Of a DNA stretch of 56,448 bases, positions 7,906-15,702 are shown piece after piece (position 1 is the first letter of the stretch; every line of letters begins with the position of its first letter). The notes beneath the pieces were generated by a model, which saw nothing but the letters and a program-made list of their open reading frames with translations, searched no databases and was not told where the DNA came from. Source of the DNA: an uncultured Tessaracoccus sp. Lineage in GTDB: Bacteria > Actinomycetota > Actinomycetes > Propionibacteriales > Propionibacteriaceae. The translations under genes and the position numbers were made by a program. Location: contig NZ_CAMYFI010000013.1 of assembly GCF_947255005.1 (NCBI RefSeq), positions 1 to 56,448 on the forward strand, read 5' to 3'.

Positions 7906-10755
7906 ATGTACACAACTCTTAAGCGCGCGGTCGTGGCCATCGTTGCCGCCATCGTCGCCCTCGCCATCAGTTTGCCGCTCGCACTCGCCAACGTTCTGGG
8001 TGGAGATACGGGCGCGCCCCAGTTCGCAGGTGTGAGCCACGACACCGCAGGCCATGACCTTGGCAGTTTTGTGGTTGACGGTAAGCGCGTCTACTGCATT
8101 GACTCATCGGGGCGCGGGGGTGTGCCGTTCATCGCTTTGCCCGAACATCTGACGGCCCCAAACGCACGGGTAGCACGCACCGACGCCGAACACATCGCCG
8201 CGTATCTGTTAGCTCGGTATGGCAACTCGACCGACGCCGCCACTGCCGCATCCGTGCACAAAATCGTGTCTGTCGATGCTGGCCTCAACTCGCGCGCGGA
8301 CGAGGTGGCGTGGGCATGGGGCCGCGCCGTCGCTGCACACCCGGAGTTGGCGAAGCGACACGATGCACTCGTGGCCGAAGCGAAGGCGAACATCAAACCA
8401 ACCCTCACTGTAGACATCAGCAGCGACGGGCACGCCAGCACTACGTTGCGTTCGGCAGCAGGCACGAACCTGAAGCATCCGGTCGTGCTCACCTTGACCG
8501 GCCCGGCGCGGTTCGCAAACGGCACCAAGACCGTGACTGTCACCGGCAGCAGTCGTGCCTCGGTCACCTTTACTGGCCCGGGTTCGGTAGGCATCAAGGC
8601 GCGCGTCACTGGCCTACCGAGCGACCGAATCATGGTGTACCCATCTCCGCGCGAGGGTGTGCAGCGGACAGTCGCAGCAGGTGCAGCCATGAACCTGAGC
8701 GCCTCCGACCCCGGCATCGAGCGCCCATGGACTCCGAGGATTACCACGAAGGCCAACATTTCGGGCAAGGCGGGGGCGACCGTCTCCGATACCGTGCGCA
8801 TCACTGGCGGCAAACCGGGGGCAACCATCGCCGTACGCTCGCGGCTATACGGGCCACTGGATGCACAACCCAAGCGCAGCAACAACGCCCCAGCGAACAC
8901 TCCACTGTTGGCCGACGAGCAGCTACGGGTCAAGCTCGATAATTCCGGGGCCGCGACCGTGCGCACCAAGGCTGTGGCTGCCGAGCGTGCGGGCTGGTAC
9001 ACCTACGACCTCGACTTCGCAGGCGACGGCAAACACACGGCGTTCGATGCTGGCTATGGCGTGCCTGCCGAGACTGGCCGCATCACACTCTGGACTCCCG
9101 AGGCAGCCACACAAGTATCGGACCAGCTCGTCACCGGACCCGATGCACTGACCGACACTGTGGCTGTCTCGGGCGGTAAACCCGGCGCACGATTCACGGG
9201 CACGGCGACCCTGTACGGCCCGTTCGACACTGACCCCAGCGAAGACTCCGACCTCGACCTAACCAAGGCGGCGTCGGTGGGCAGTGTGCGGTTTGGGGGC
9301 ACCTATGACAAGACCGGCAAGGCAACCGTCACTACGCCCCCGGTCAACGTGCGCGAGGCTGGGTTCTACGTGTGGGCGGAGACTATCAACGGCGTGTCCG
9401 GGGTCAGTGCGGAGTGGGTACAGCCGCGCGCCATGCCCAGCGAAACCAGTGTCTTGACGCGGCCCAGCATCAGCACGCAGGTGTCCGACCAGCACGCACT
9501 GCCGGGGCACACCATCACCGACACTGTGCACCTCGACGGCCTGGTTGCCTCGGTCGGTGGTAAGCCCGTGACCCACACCATGACTGGGCGACTGTATGGG
9601 CCGGTTGCGCCAGTCGAGGGGGCGTGTGAAGCCGTCGATTGGTCGGATGCTCCAGCGGTCGAGTTCGCGCCGGTCGAGGTTGAGCCCGGCACTGGGACCA
9701 TCGAAGGCTACGGCGAGCACACCATCACCGAGCCGGGTTGCTACACCTACGCCGAAACCTTGACTAGCGAGGTAGAAGGCGACGATACCCCCGTCGTGGT
9801 TGAGCACGAACCGGGGCAGCCCTCGCAAACCGCCATCGTCACTGAGCCCACGGTGTCTACGACCATTAGCGCCCCCGTTGTGCAGCCGGGCGAACCCGTG
9901 ACCGACACCGTGACCGTGGCCAACTCCGGAGATACGCCATGGACTATCGAGGCGGAGTTGTGGCAGTACACCGGTGCCGAGTCGTGCGAAGCGCTGACGC
10001 ACACCGACTGGACGACGGCCATTGACGCGGGCGCAGCATCGGCCATCGAGCGCCAGACCTTGCGCGGTACCGGGGACGCAACGGTCACCACGGCCCCCGT
10101 CACCCCGACTGCCCCCGGATGCATCACGTGGCACACCAGCGCGGCATTCGAGGGCAGCAGTAGCGCAGTGGTGAGCGAGTACGGCGAGCCGTCCGAATCC
10201 GGTGTCGTCATGCAGCCGGAAATCGTCACCGAGGCCCAGCGCAGCAATGCGTTCGCCGGGGCAGTCGTACATGACAACATCAGGGTAACCGGCACCTACG
10301 GGCACCCGGGCACCATCAAGGGCAAGCTGTTGGGGCCGGTTGCGCCAGTCGATGGGGCGTGCGAGGCCGTCGACTGGGCCGATGCACCCGTGGCTGGAGA
10401 CATCGAGCCTGTGCGTATCACTGGCGACGGCGGCTATGTGAGCAGCAAGATAACCACCACCGCGCCCGGCTGCTATACGTTCACGGAGCAGCTGGTCATG
10501 GATAACGGTGTCGTGGTTGACCATGAGCCCGGCATCCCAAGCCAGACCGTGTTGCAGGAGCCACCCGCAGCCGCCGCCGTAGCAGCCGAGACTCCGCCTA
10601 CGGGTTCGGTGGCCGCGCAGTTGCCGGTCGGGGGCATCAATGCAGGCGAGCCCCTGACATCTGCCCCTCGCTCGTGGCTCATGACGGCGGGCTTGGGTGT
10701 CCTGCTGCTCGGGGCGGGGGTAGGCATCGTCGGCCTCATGCGACGGCGTAGCTAG
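7906..10755 (+). CDS. Secreted, membrane-anchored repeat surface protein (949 aa)
   Basis: ATG 7906 has GAGGT upstream and opens a typical signal peptide (MYTTLKRAVVAIVAAIVALA). An N-terminal domain of about 230 residues follows. Five Ig-like repeats of about 120 residues then begin near residues 289, 414, 535, 663 and 787, each opening with a (T/S)DTV-like strand and, in four of them, a Y/LGP motif. The last three contain a Cys pair (for example GACEAVDW ... GCYTY) that could form a disulfide. The C-terminus has LPVGG, a hydrophobic segment and MRRRS. This resembles a sortase signal but lacks the canonical Thr-Gly, so a plain membrane anchor is the safer reading. It is probably displayed on the surface to mediate contact, either adhesion or mating-pair contact. 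That role is inferred from its place on a mobile element. A terminator hairpin follows. Confidence 0.75.
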   Translation: MYTTLKRAVVAIVAAIVALAISLPLALANVLGGDTGAPQFAGVSHDTAGHDLGSFVVDGKRVYCIDSSGRGGVPFIALPEHLTAPNARVARTDAEHIAAYLLARYGNSTDAATAASVHKIVSVDAGLNSRADEVAWAWGRAVAAHPELAKRHDALVAEAKANIKPTLTVDISSDGHASTTLRSAAGTNLKHPVVLTLTGPARFANGTKTVTVTGSSRASVTFTGPGSVGIKARVTGLPSDRIMVYPSPREGVQRTVAAGAAMNLSASDPGIERPWTPRITTKANISGKAGATVSDTVRITGGKPGATIAVRSRLYGPLDAQPKRSNNAPANTPLLADEQLRVKLDNSGAATVRTKAVAAERAGWYTYDLDFAGDGKHTAFDAGYGVPAETGRITLWTPEAATQVSDQLVTGPDALTDTVAVSGGKPGARFTGTATLYGPFDTDPSEDSDLDLTKAASVGSVRFGGTYDKTGKATVTTPPVNVREAGFYVWAETINGVSGVSAEWVQPRAMPSETSVLTRPSISTQVSDQHALPGHTITDTVHLDGLVASVGGKPVTHTMTGRLYGPVAPVEGACEAVDWSDAPAVEFAPVEVEPGTGTIEGYGEHTITEPGCYTYAETLTSEVEGDDTPVVVEHEPGQPSQTAIVTEPTVSTTISAPVVQPGEPVTDTVTVANSGDTPWTIEAELWQYTGAESCEALTHTDWTTAIDAGAASAIERQTLRGTGDATVTTAPVTPTAPGCITWHTSAAFEGSSSAVVSEYGEPSESGVVMQPEIVTEAQRSNAFAGAVVHDNIRVTGTYGHPGTIKGKLLGPVAPVDGACEAVDWADAPVAGDIEPVRITGDGGYVSSKITTTAPGCYTFTEQLVMDNGVVVDHEPGIPSQTVLQEPPAAAAVAAETPPTGSVAAQLPVGGINAGEPLTSAPRSWLMTAGLGVLLLGAGVGIVGLMRRRS

Positions 10756-10765
10756 CCACTAAGGC

Positions 10766-10809
10766 GAGGGCCGGGGCTGCGGTGAAAAGGAGAGTCTGCC
10801 CCGACCCTC
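10766..10809 (+). terminator. Terminator of the surface-protein gene
   Basis: Twelve-base arms GAGGGCCGGGGC (10766-10777) and GCCCCGACCCTC (10798-10809) pair fully if one G-U is allowed, with a 20-base loop. It starts 11 bases after the stop codon. No U tract follows. Confidence 0.55.
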
Positions 10810-10840
10810 ACCCCTACAGTGTCGGTGCGCCGCCGGGTTT

Positions 10841-10867
10841 GGTCATCCGTCCCCTCTACTGGGCATG
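10841..10867 (+). promoter_or_regulatory. CCCCTCTACTGGGCATG start motif
   Basis: ATCCGTCCCCTCTACTGGGC directly precedes ATG 10865. Eighteen of these 20 bases recur in the same place before ATG 11501. TCTACT is a candidate -10, and no RBS is present, fitting a leaderless transcript. Confidence 0.5.
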
Positions 10868-11473
10868 ACCACGACATTGAGCCCATTTTTGTACGACGCC
10901 GTTAACGAGCACAGACTTACTGCCCCGACCGGCTGGGTGCGCAGCGACATCGAGCGCATCATCCGCAACGCCCTGATACGAGCAGACAACCGGCGCCTAG
11001 TCCAGCAACTCAAAGACCACCGCCTCGTGCTATGCGAGATTGGCGAGGGAATCCGGGCGTATTGCGTGGGCGACTACACCGGCGCGTTCAGCGTTCGCCT
11101 TGAAACCCAGCCCCTCATGCCGCGAGTCAAGGACAGAATGCGCCGTGCAGTCAGGGCAGACATCCAGACATACAAGGACGCCCGGTTCGCCGCTGACCCC
11201 GCGCCTCGCTCGCCCCTGAGTAACACCGTCCTCATCAACGACCGCTCGACCCATGTTGACCACTGCCCGCGAAAGTTCCGGTCGATTCTGTTTGATTTCG
11301 AGCAGGAGTACGAAATCCGCGACTGGCGAGCCATGGACGACCCCAACGCCCCGCTCCTGACGATTGAGTGGCCGAAGTATCACCGGTTCCGGGTCGATTG
11401 GGACGAAGCCAACCCCGCCGAAACCTCCGGCCTACGACTGCTGACTGCACGGGAAAGCATCCTCGCCGCATAG
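10865..11473 (+). CDS. Hypothetical protein (202 aa)
   Basis: Starts at ATG 10865 right after the CCTCTACT motif. It has a mixed alpha/beta composition without signal or membrane segments. The region THVDHCPRKFRSILFDFEQEY (about residues 130-150) resembles the D-H...F...F pattern of DUF3223/DCL-like proteins found in phages. The similarity is weak and I do not assign it. It is followed by the sigma-like gene at 11501, which has its own copy of the start motif, so the two appear to be separately promoted members of one regulon. Confidence 0.55.
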   Translation: MTTTLSPFLYDAVNEHRLTAPTGWVRSDIERIIRNALIRADNRRLVQQLKDHRLVLCEIGEGIRAYCVGDYTGAFSVRLETQPLMPRVKDRMRRAVRADIQTYKDARFAADPAPRSPLSNTVLINDRSTHVDHCPRKFRSILFDFEQEYEIRDWRAMDDPNAPLLTIEWPKYHRFRVDWDEANPAETSGLRLLTARESILAA

Positions 11474-11480
11474 GTCTGCA

Positions 11481-11503
11481 ATCCATCCCCTCTACTGGGC
11501 ATG
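11481..11503 (+). promoter_or_regulatory. CCCCTCTACTGGGCATG start motif, second copy
   Basis: ATCCATCCCCTCTACTGGGC before ATG 11501 matches the copy at 10845-10864 at all but two positions. There is no RBS between the motif and the ATG. Confidence 0.5.
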
Positions 11504-12145
11504 GAGCAGACATTACTAATCGCCACCGCCCAACGTGCCGCCCGTAAAGCCGCACAGGGCCGAGAGTTTATTGACCACAGGGACATCGAGCAGGAAGCCA
11601 TCGCCGCAGTACTGGCCGCCCCCGACGCCACCCTCGCTGCCGCGTATCAGGTGGCATACCGGGCCGCAGCAAACGCCATCGCCTGCCTGTATGACCACCA
11701 CGCCCTATCGGCACCGCGCGAGATACGTATTGGGTTTGCCACGATGCAGCAAGCCGTCCGCGAATCTGGGGCCGCAGGGATGAGCGAATCCGAAGCCATC
11801 GCCGCCCATGCCACCGAGCGCAACGATTGGCGCGGATTGACTGCCGAGACATACGCGCGGCTGGCGGGCCAGACCGTGGACGCCTTCGACACTACTGACC
11901 CCGCCACCGCCGAGTCCGAGGCCGAACGCGCCGTTGAGGTTATGGCCGCTCAGCAGACACTCCGGGCTGCATACAAGGAACTGGGCGAGGTCGAGCGGGA
12001 GGTGCTGCTGTTCTGCCTCGATGCCATGCGCCACAGCGACAAACTCCCTAGCTTGCGCACCATCGCGGCCCAGCTCGGCATCAGCAAACACGCCGCAGAC
12101 AAAGCCATCAAAACAATCCGCAGAATCCTCGGACAGTTGGCCTAG
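11501..12145 (+). CDS. Sigma-70 region 4-like HTH protein (214 aa)
   Basis: The C-terminal 70 residues (LGEVEREVLLFCLDA ... SLRTIAAQLGISKHAADKAIK) have the layout of sigma factor region 4: a conserved helix, then a helix-turn-helix. Upstream, residues 1-60 are helical and include a DHRDIEQEAIAAVLAA segment like sigma region 2 helices. The linker is longer and more divergent than in ordinary ECF sigma factors, so it may be a phage-type sigma-like activator. An obvious role would be recognising the unusual CCTCTACT promoters shared within the element, including its own. That is inference. Confidence 0.6.
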   Translation: MEQTLLIATAQRAARKAAQGREFIDHRDIEQEAIAAVLAAPDATLAAAYQVAYRAAANAIACLYDHHALSAPREIRIGFATMQQAVRESGAAGMSESEAIAAHATERNDWRGLTAETYARLAGQTVDAFDTTDPATAESEAERAVEVMAAQQTLRAAYKELGEVEREVLLFCLDAMRHSDKLPSLRTIAAQLGISKHAADKAIKTIRRILGQLA

Positions 12146-12168
12146 CGTCCGACACCTCACGGGGCATG
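12131..12168 (+). promoter_or_regulatory. GGACA...GTCCGACACCTCA start motif
   Basis: CGGACAG, a spacer, GTCCGACACCTCA and GGGGCATG form a block of about 40 bases that is nearly identical before ATG 12166 and ATG 18095. TCGGAC and GTCCGA are inverse repeats 13 bases apart. It may combine promoter and operator, and no RBS is seen. Confidence 0.5.
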
Positions 12169-12573
12169 AACGAAAACGACATCGAATTGCTCTGGGCCAC
12201 ACTGCCAGCCGAGCACGAGACCATGGCCGAGTTCTACCTCGACGCCTTCGAGCTAGCCGAGGCATTGGCTGCATCCGACCCCAACACCGAGTCTGAGCGC
12301 GTCCGGGAAATCCGCGCCGCCTACAACGCCCGGTGTGCGGAATGGGTGCAGCGTCCCGGCTCCCCGCTTGGTCTGCTCTGGCCCATCACCGAAGCCATGG
12401 ACAACTGCGCCGTGGTCAATCCGGTAATGCACGAGCGATACAGCAGCGCCCTGACCAACGCATCACTACTGACCGACGACCTGCTCGCCCTGATGATTGA
12501 GGCAGACAAGGTGACGGGTGCCGAGGATATCCGAGCCGCAGCCGAACATGCCCTCGGTTTGCGCTGGGTCTAA
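12166..12573 (+). CDS. Hypothetical protein (135 aa)
   Basis: Acidic helical protein (MNENDIELLWATLPAEHETM...) beginning at ATG 12166 after the duplicated GTCCGACACCTCA block. It has no membrane segment or recognised motif. Its stop overlaps the 3' end of the convergent regulator gene by four bases. Confidence 0.5.
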   Translation: MNENDIELLWATLPAEHETMAEFYLDAFELAEALAASDPNTESERVREIRAAYNARCAEWVQRPGSPLGLLWPITEAMDNCAVVNPVMHERYSSALTNASLLTDDLLALMIEADKVTGAEDIRAAAEHALGLRWV

Positions 12574-13280
12574 ACCGTCCACTCGACGCGCCACCGACCA
12601 TCGGGGAGGCGGATGATGTCGTGCGGGCGGTCGGCCTTGCGCCACAACCGCTGCACCGAGGCCAGCATATGTGCCCTGTCGCCGGTGCCCTCCATGAACA
12701 CCCCCGTCAGCACCACCCGCTCGTCTGCTCGGTGGGGTGGCACGACATACCCAATGCCCGTCATGGTGCCCTTGGACTCGATAATGGCGCTCAGGATTTC
12801 ACCGATGCGCGGGGCCGACCTCACCGCCACCCGCGACAGATTCTGGGCCGGAATCAGGTTGCTCACCACCTGCGCAGACTTCGCATCGAGCCCCTCGAAC
12901 CCCATAGCCCCGTCGCGCTCGGTGGTTATCCATGGCTCGAGCGCCGCGATGAGTGCAGGCTGGGTAGTGAACCCACGACGCACATTCGCCCCGAGTCTCG
13001 ACCGCTCCCTGGTGTCAAGGGCGCCCGACGCTTTGGCCGCTTCCCACTGCTCAGACATCCACCGCCTGAGCGTGATTCTCCGCTGTTGTGTAGCAACAGA
13101 CTGCCGGCGCATCTCGCCTGCTCGCCACCTCAAGGCCGACACCGTAAGCCCGGTCGCCGCAGACATCGAAGCCCACGAATGCCCGGCCTCGCGTAGCTGC
13201 TTGACTAGGGCATTTGTCCACTGGCGGGCGTATTCCTCTTCTTCGAGGGCGCGGCGTAATGAGTCCGGGGTGAGTGCCAT
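12570..13280 (-). CDS. HTH regulator of the element (236 aa)
   Basis: ATG 13280. Residues of about 22-58 (WTNALVKQLREAGHSWASMSAATGL and following) form a plausible helix-turn-helix. A second basic segment (RRQSVATQQRRITLRRW) follows, then an alpha/beta C-terminal part ending in a beta-rich tail (IIRLPDGRWRVEWTV). I do not recognise the C-terminal fold. It is divergent from the IbrA/IbrB-helicase operon, with a CTGTTG/CAACAG palindrome between them and another inside its own coding region. This arrangement is that of an autoregulated repressor controlling the operon and the 525-1253 gene. DNA binding is predicted, not shown. Confidence 0.6.
   Translation of the reverse strand: MALTPDSLRRALEEEEYARQWTNALVKQLREAGHSWASMSAATGLTVSALRWRAGEMRRQSVATQQRRITLRRWMSEQWEAAKASGALDTRERSRLGANVRRGFTTQPALIAALEPWITTERDGAMGFEGLDAKSAQVVSNLIPAQNLSRVAVRSAPRIGEILSAIIESKGTMTGIGYVVPPHRADERVVLTGVFMEGTGDRAHMLASVQRLWRKADRPHDIIRLPDGRWRVEWTV
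13083..13099. promoter_or_regulatory. CTGTTG-TGTAG-CAACAG palindrome inside regulator gene
   Basis: Perfect six-base arms with a five-base centre, about 185 bases inside the regulator's coding region. It may serve as an auxiliary operator for looping with 13298-13314; it could also be coincidental. Confidence 0.3.
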
Positions 13281-13297
13281 GTCCCGAGGCTACAGCG

Positions 13298-13314
13298 CTG
13301 TTGCTGCCCAACAG
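13298..13314. promoter_or_regulatory. CTGTTG-CTGCC-CAACAG palindrome (putative operator)
   Basis: Perfect six-base arms with the CTGnn centre also seen at 1334-1350 and 1389-1405. It is located between the divergent HTH gene and the 13396 operon, 18 bases from the regulator's start. Best candidate for the regulator's own operator. Confidence 0.5.
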
Positions 13315-13339
13315 AACAGGCACGCCGAACCGCCACCAA

Positions 13340-13375
13340 CACTGTAGAGGCATGACCGAGCACAGGGCTGGGTCA
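13340..13375 (+). promoter_or_regulatory. Conserved leader (TGTAGAGG + TGACC/GGGTCA repeat) of the IbrAB operon
   Basis: CACTGTAGAGGC followed by TGACCG-N11-GGGTCA (13353-13375), then AAGGAGA and ATG 13396. The arrangement copies that before the leftward gene at 1253. Both copies could also encode a short leader starting MT(E/R)HRAGS, in a different frame from the gene. Confidence 0.5.
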
Positions 13376-13395
13376 ACGAACATAAGGAGACAGTC

Positions 13396-13794
13396 ATGTC
13401 GAACCACGAATGCACCAAGCGCATCCCCATCCGTCCCGAGAACAAGGCCCGTATCAATGCGGCCCTTTGCCTGAACTCGAAGCGCTTCATGTACGTAATG
13501 AACTACGACAACATCATGGACGCCATCACCAAGGCTGAGGAGGTCTTGCTGCTGGCCTACCGACGCAAGGAGCTGCGGGGCACGCGCATCATCCTCGCCC
13601 CTACGAACTACAGCAGGGGGAAAGGTATCCACGCGACGCTGGAGCACACGACCACGGGCTGGACTCTCACCCGCACGCTCTACTGCTGGATGGACGACAA
13701 GTGGACTTCATGGGTGTATCTCCCCGATGGCGACGCACGACTCGCACCGTGGCTCTATAGCAAGGGCTCGCATCTCCTCGGAGCCATGTCCTGA
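13396..13794 (+). CDS. Hypothetical protein, first gene of the IbrAB-helicase operon (132 aa)
   Basis: ATG 13396 with AAGGAGA upstream. The sequence (MSNHECTKRIPIRPENKARIN) has a basic N-terminus and an aromatic-rich C-terminal half (WTLTRTLYCWMDDKWTSWVYLPDG) that looks beta-stranded. No family recognised. The next gene has its own CCCCTCTAC motif and RBS within 57 bases, so it may be expressed both with this gene and on its own. Confidence 0.55.
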   Translation: MSNHECTKRIPIRPENKARINAALCLNSKRFMYVMNYDNIMDAITKAEEVLLLAYRRKELRGTRIILAPTNYSRGKGIHATLEHTTTGWTLTRTLYCWMDDKWTSWVYLPDGDARLAPWLYSKGSHLLGAMS

Positions 13795-13816
13795 TGGGTG
13801 CCGCGAACTTCAGCAT

Positions 13817-13831
13817 TCCATCCCCTCTACA
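13817..13831 (+). promoter_or_regulatory. CCATCCCCTCTAC motif before the IbrA-like gene
   Basis: TCCATCCCCTCTACAC (13817-13832) is a member of the CCTCTAC family. Here it is followed by a strong RBS (AAGGAGG, 13836-13842) and ATG 13851, so this copy would have a short leader. Confidence 0.4.
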
Positions 13832-13850
13832 CAGTAAGGAGGACGAGACA

Positions 13851-15167
13851 ATGGACACCATGAACCCCAGCTACACAGTGCTAGACGCAGCCCGCGACCG
13901 TATCCGTCGAATCTTCGAGGACTTCGACAACATCATCGTGGCATTCAGCGGCGGCAAAGACTCGGGCGTGATGCTCAACCTCGTGTACGAGCACATCCGT
14001 AACCACGCCCCCGAGCGCCGCGTCACTGTGTTTCACATGGACTACGAGGGCCAGTACACGGCCACCACCGAGTACGTCGACCGTATCTATGCCGAGCTGC
14101 CCGAGTTTGCCGACCCGTTGCGCATCTGCCTGCCGTTTGCCGCGAGTACGTCCGTGAGCATGACGCAGACCTACTGGCAGCCATGGAACCCCGACGAACA
14201 GGACATCTGGGTGCGCCCGATGCCCGACCATGCCGGGGTCAACAACGCAGACAATGTGCCCGAGGATTTCCCCGAGTACGAGGCGGTCGAGGACTACAAG
14301 CTACAGGCGCGCATCGGTCGCTGGCTCCACCAGAAGAGCGGGGCGAAGCGGACGGCGGTACTCGTTGGTATCCGCGAAGAGGAATCCCTGCACCGGTACG
14401 CCGCCATCAACCGCGAGGACAAGGACGCGATGCATGACGGCCTGCGCTGGACAAGCAAAATCTTCGCGGATGTGTACAACGCCTACCCCATCCACGACTG
14501 GCTCGTCTCTGATGTCTGGACTGCCAACGCGCGGTTCGGCTGGGACTATAACAAGCTCTACGACTTATTCCACATGGCCGGATTGAAGCCCAGCCAAATG
14601 CGCGTCGCCTCGCCGTTCCTGAGTGCGGGCCTCGAAAACCTCAAGCTGTACCGCGTAGTCGAGCCCGAGATGTGGGCAAAACTTGTCGGCAGGGTCAACG
14701 GCGCAAACTTCGGGGCCATCTACGGCGGCACCTCAGCAATGGGGGCTAAGTCGGTCAAGCTGCCCCCGGGTCATACGTGGCACAGCTATGCCGAGTTCCT
14801 GCTCTCGACGCTCCCCAAGGCCACCCGCGACGGTTACCTCAAGAAGATGGCGACCAGCATTAAGTACTGGACGGAGAAGGGCGGCGCAGTCAAGGCCGAA
14901 ACCGCCGAAGAACTGCGCAAACTCGGCCTCGACATCCAGTTCAGCGAGCCCACCCGCAGCTACAACACCCCGCATGAGGTAGCGCTGTTTGCGGAGTACC
15001 CCGACGACCTCGACGTCTCGGACTTCGCCGCCGTGCCCACATGGAAGCGGCTAGTGGTAACGATTCTCAAGAACGACCACGCCTGTAAATACATGGGGTT
15101 CGGGCCGACCAAAGACCAGTACGAACGCCGCGCTGCCGCCCTCGAAAAGTACAAAAATCTTCTCTGA
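13851..15167 (+). CDS. IbrA/YbdN-like PP-loop protein (PAPS reductase-like fold, 438 aa)
   Basis: ATG 13851 with AAGGAGG upstream was chosen over an in-frame ATG at 13794, which would add a non-conserved extension through the RBS. Residues of about 29-43 (NIIVAFSGGKDSGVM) are the PP-loop that binds and activates ATP in PAPS reductase-like and DndC-like enzymes. AVLVGIREEESLHRY and DWLVSDVWTANARFGW are typical of the IbrA/YbdN branch. There is no ECGLH-like catalytic cysteine motif and no Cys cluster as in DndC, so neither sulfate reduction nor DNA phosphorothioation can be assumed. It is followed 13 bases later by an IbrB-like gene, the usual partner. IbrA/IbrB are known in enterobacteria as regulators of Eib genes; the biochemical reaction is unclear. 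Confidence 0.8.
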   Translation: MDTMNPSYTVLDAARDRIRRIFEDFDNIIVAFSGGKDSGVMLNLVYEHIRNHAPERRVTVFHMDYEGQYTATTEYVDRIYAELPEFADPLRICLPFAASTSVSMTQTYWQPWNPDEQDIWVRPMPDHAGVNNADNVPEDFPEYEAVEDYKLQARIGRWLHQKSGAKRTAVLVGIREEESLHRYAAINREDKDAMHDGLRWTSKIFADVYNAYPIHDWLVSDVWTANARFGWDYNKLYDLFHMAGLKPSQMRVASPFLSAGLENLKLYRVVEPEMWAKLVGRVNGANFGAIYGGTSAMGAKSVKLPPGHTWHSYAEFLLSTLPKATRDGYLKKMATSIKYWTEKGGAVKAETAEELRKLGLDIQFSEPTRSYNTPHEVALFAEYPDDLDVSDFAAVPTWKRLVVTILKNDHACKYMGFGPTKDQYERRAAALEKYKNLL

Positions 15168-15180
15168 CAAGGACAACATC

Positions 15181-15699
15181 ATGAGCAACAACAACGCCAG
15201 CCCCGTGTACAACGTCCGGGCTGTACCAATCGAGAAAATCCGAGCCAACGCCTACAACCCAAACAGTGTCGCCCCGCCCGAGATGAAGCTGCTAGAGCTG
15301 AGCATCTGGGAGGACGGGTACACCATGCCCATCGTCTGCTACTACATCGAAGACGAGGACATCTACGAAATCGTGGACGGGTACCACCGCTTTACCGTGA
15401 TGCAGACCAGCAAGCGGGTGCGTGACCGCGAGAAGGGCCTGCTGCCGGTGGTGGTTATCGACAAGCCGCTCGAGCACCGCATGGCCTCGACCATCCGCCA
15501 CAACCGCGCCCGAGGTTCGCACTCCGTCGAGCTGATGAGCAACATTGTGGCCGAGCTGGTCGCGGCGGGCATGAGTGACCGGTGGATTCTTCAGCACATC
15601 GGCATGGACGCCGACGAACTCCTGCGCCTCAAGCAGATTACGGGTATCGCGGCTTTGTTCGCAGACTCCGAGTTTTCGAGTGCGGAACAGGAGGACTGA
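15181..15699 (+). CDS. IbrB/YbdM-like ParB-domain protein (172 aa)
   Basis: ATG 15181 with AAGGACA upstream. It shows the ParB/sulfiredoxin-like fold signatures in order: a PPEMKLLELSIWEDGYTMPI region (about 40-60), the EIVDGYHRF motif (about 63-71) and TIRHNRARGSH (about 104-114). A helical, HTH-like tail follows (MSDRWILQHIGMDADELLRL). The ParB family uses this fold to bind nucleotides and act on DNA or proteins. It forms a conserved two-gene unit with the IbrA-like gene. It is too short to be a chromosome-partitioning ParB, and no parA is present. The next gene begins four bases after its stop. Confidence 0.8.
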   Translation: MSNNNASPVYNVRAVPIEKIRANAYNPNSVAPPEMKLLELSIWEDGYTMPIVCYYIEDEDIYEIVDGYHRFTVMQTSKRVRDREKGLLPVVVIDKPLEHRMASTIRHNRARGSHSVELMSNIVAELVAAGMSDRWILQHIGMDADELLRLKQITGIAALFADSEFSSAEQED

Positions 15700-15702
15700 G
15701 CC

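Noticed and set aside
9259..10524. 421-aa open frame on the minus strand within the surface-protein gene
   Set aside because: The plus-strand protein has a signal peptide, repeats and an anchor; the antisense frame is Gly/Arg/His-rich without motifs or RBS.
10812..10827. CCCCTACAGTGTCGGT, an inverse copy of the TGTAGAG motif after the surface-protein gene
   Set aside because: It points leftward into the 3' end of a rightward gene, so it has no obvious target; kept only as a possible decayed or regulator-binding copy.
13851..15167. Interpretation as DndC (DNA phosphorothioation) or as a true PAPS reductase
   Set aside because: The PP-loop fits, but the Fe-S cysteines of DndC and the ECGLH motif of PAPS reductase are missing, no dndB/D/E is nearby, and IbrB is the neighbour.
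15181..15699. Interpretation as a plasmid-partition ParB
   Set aside because: Too short, no ParA neighbour, no parS-like palindrome seen, and paired with an IbrA-like gene.
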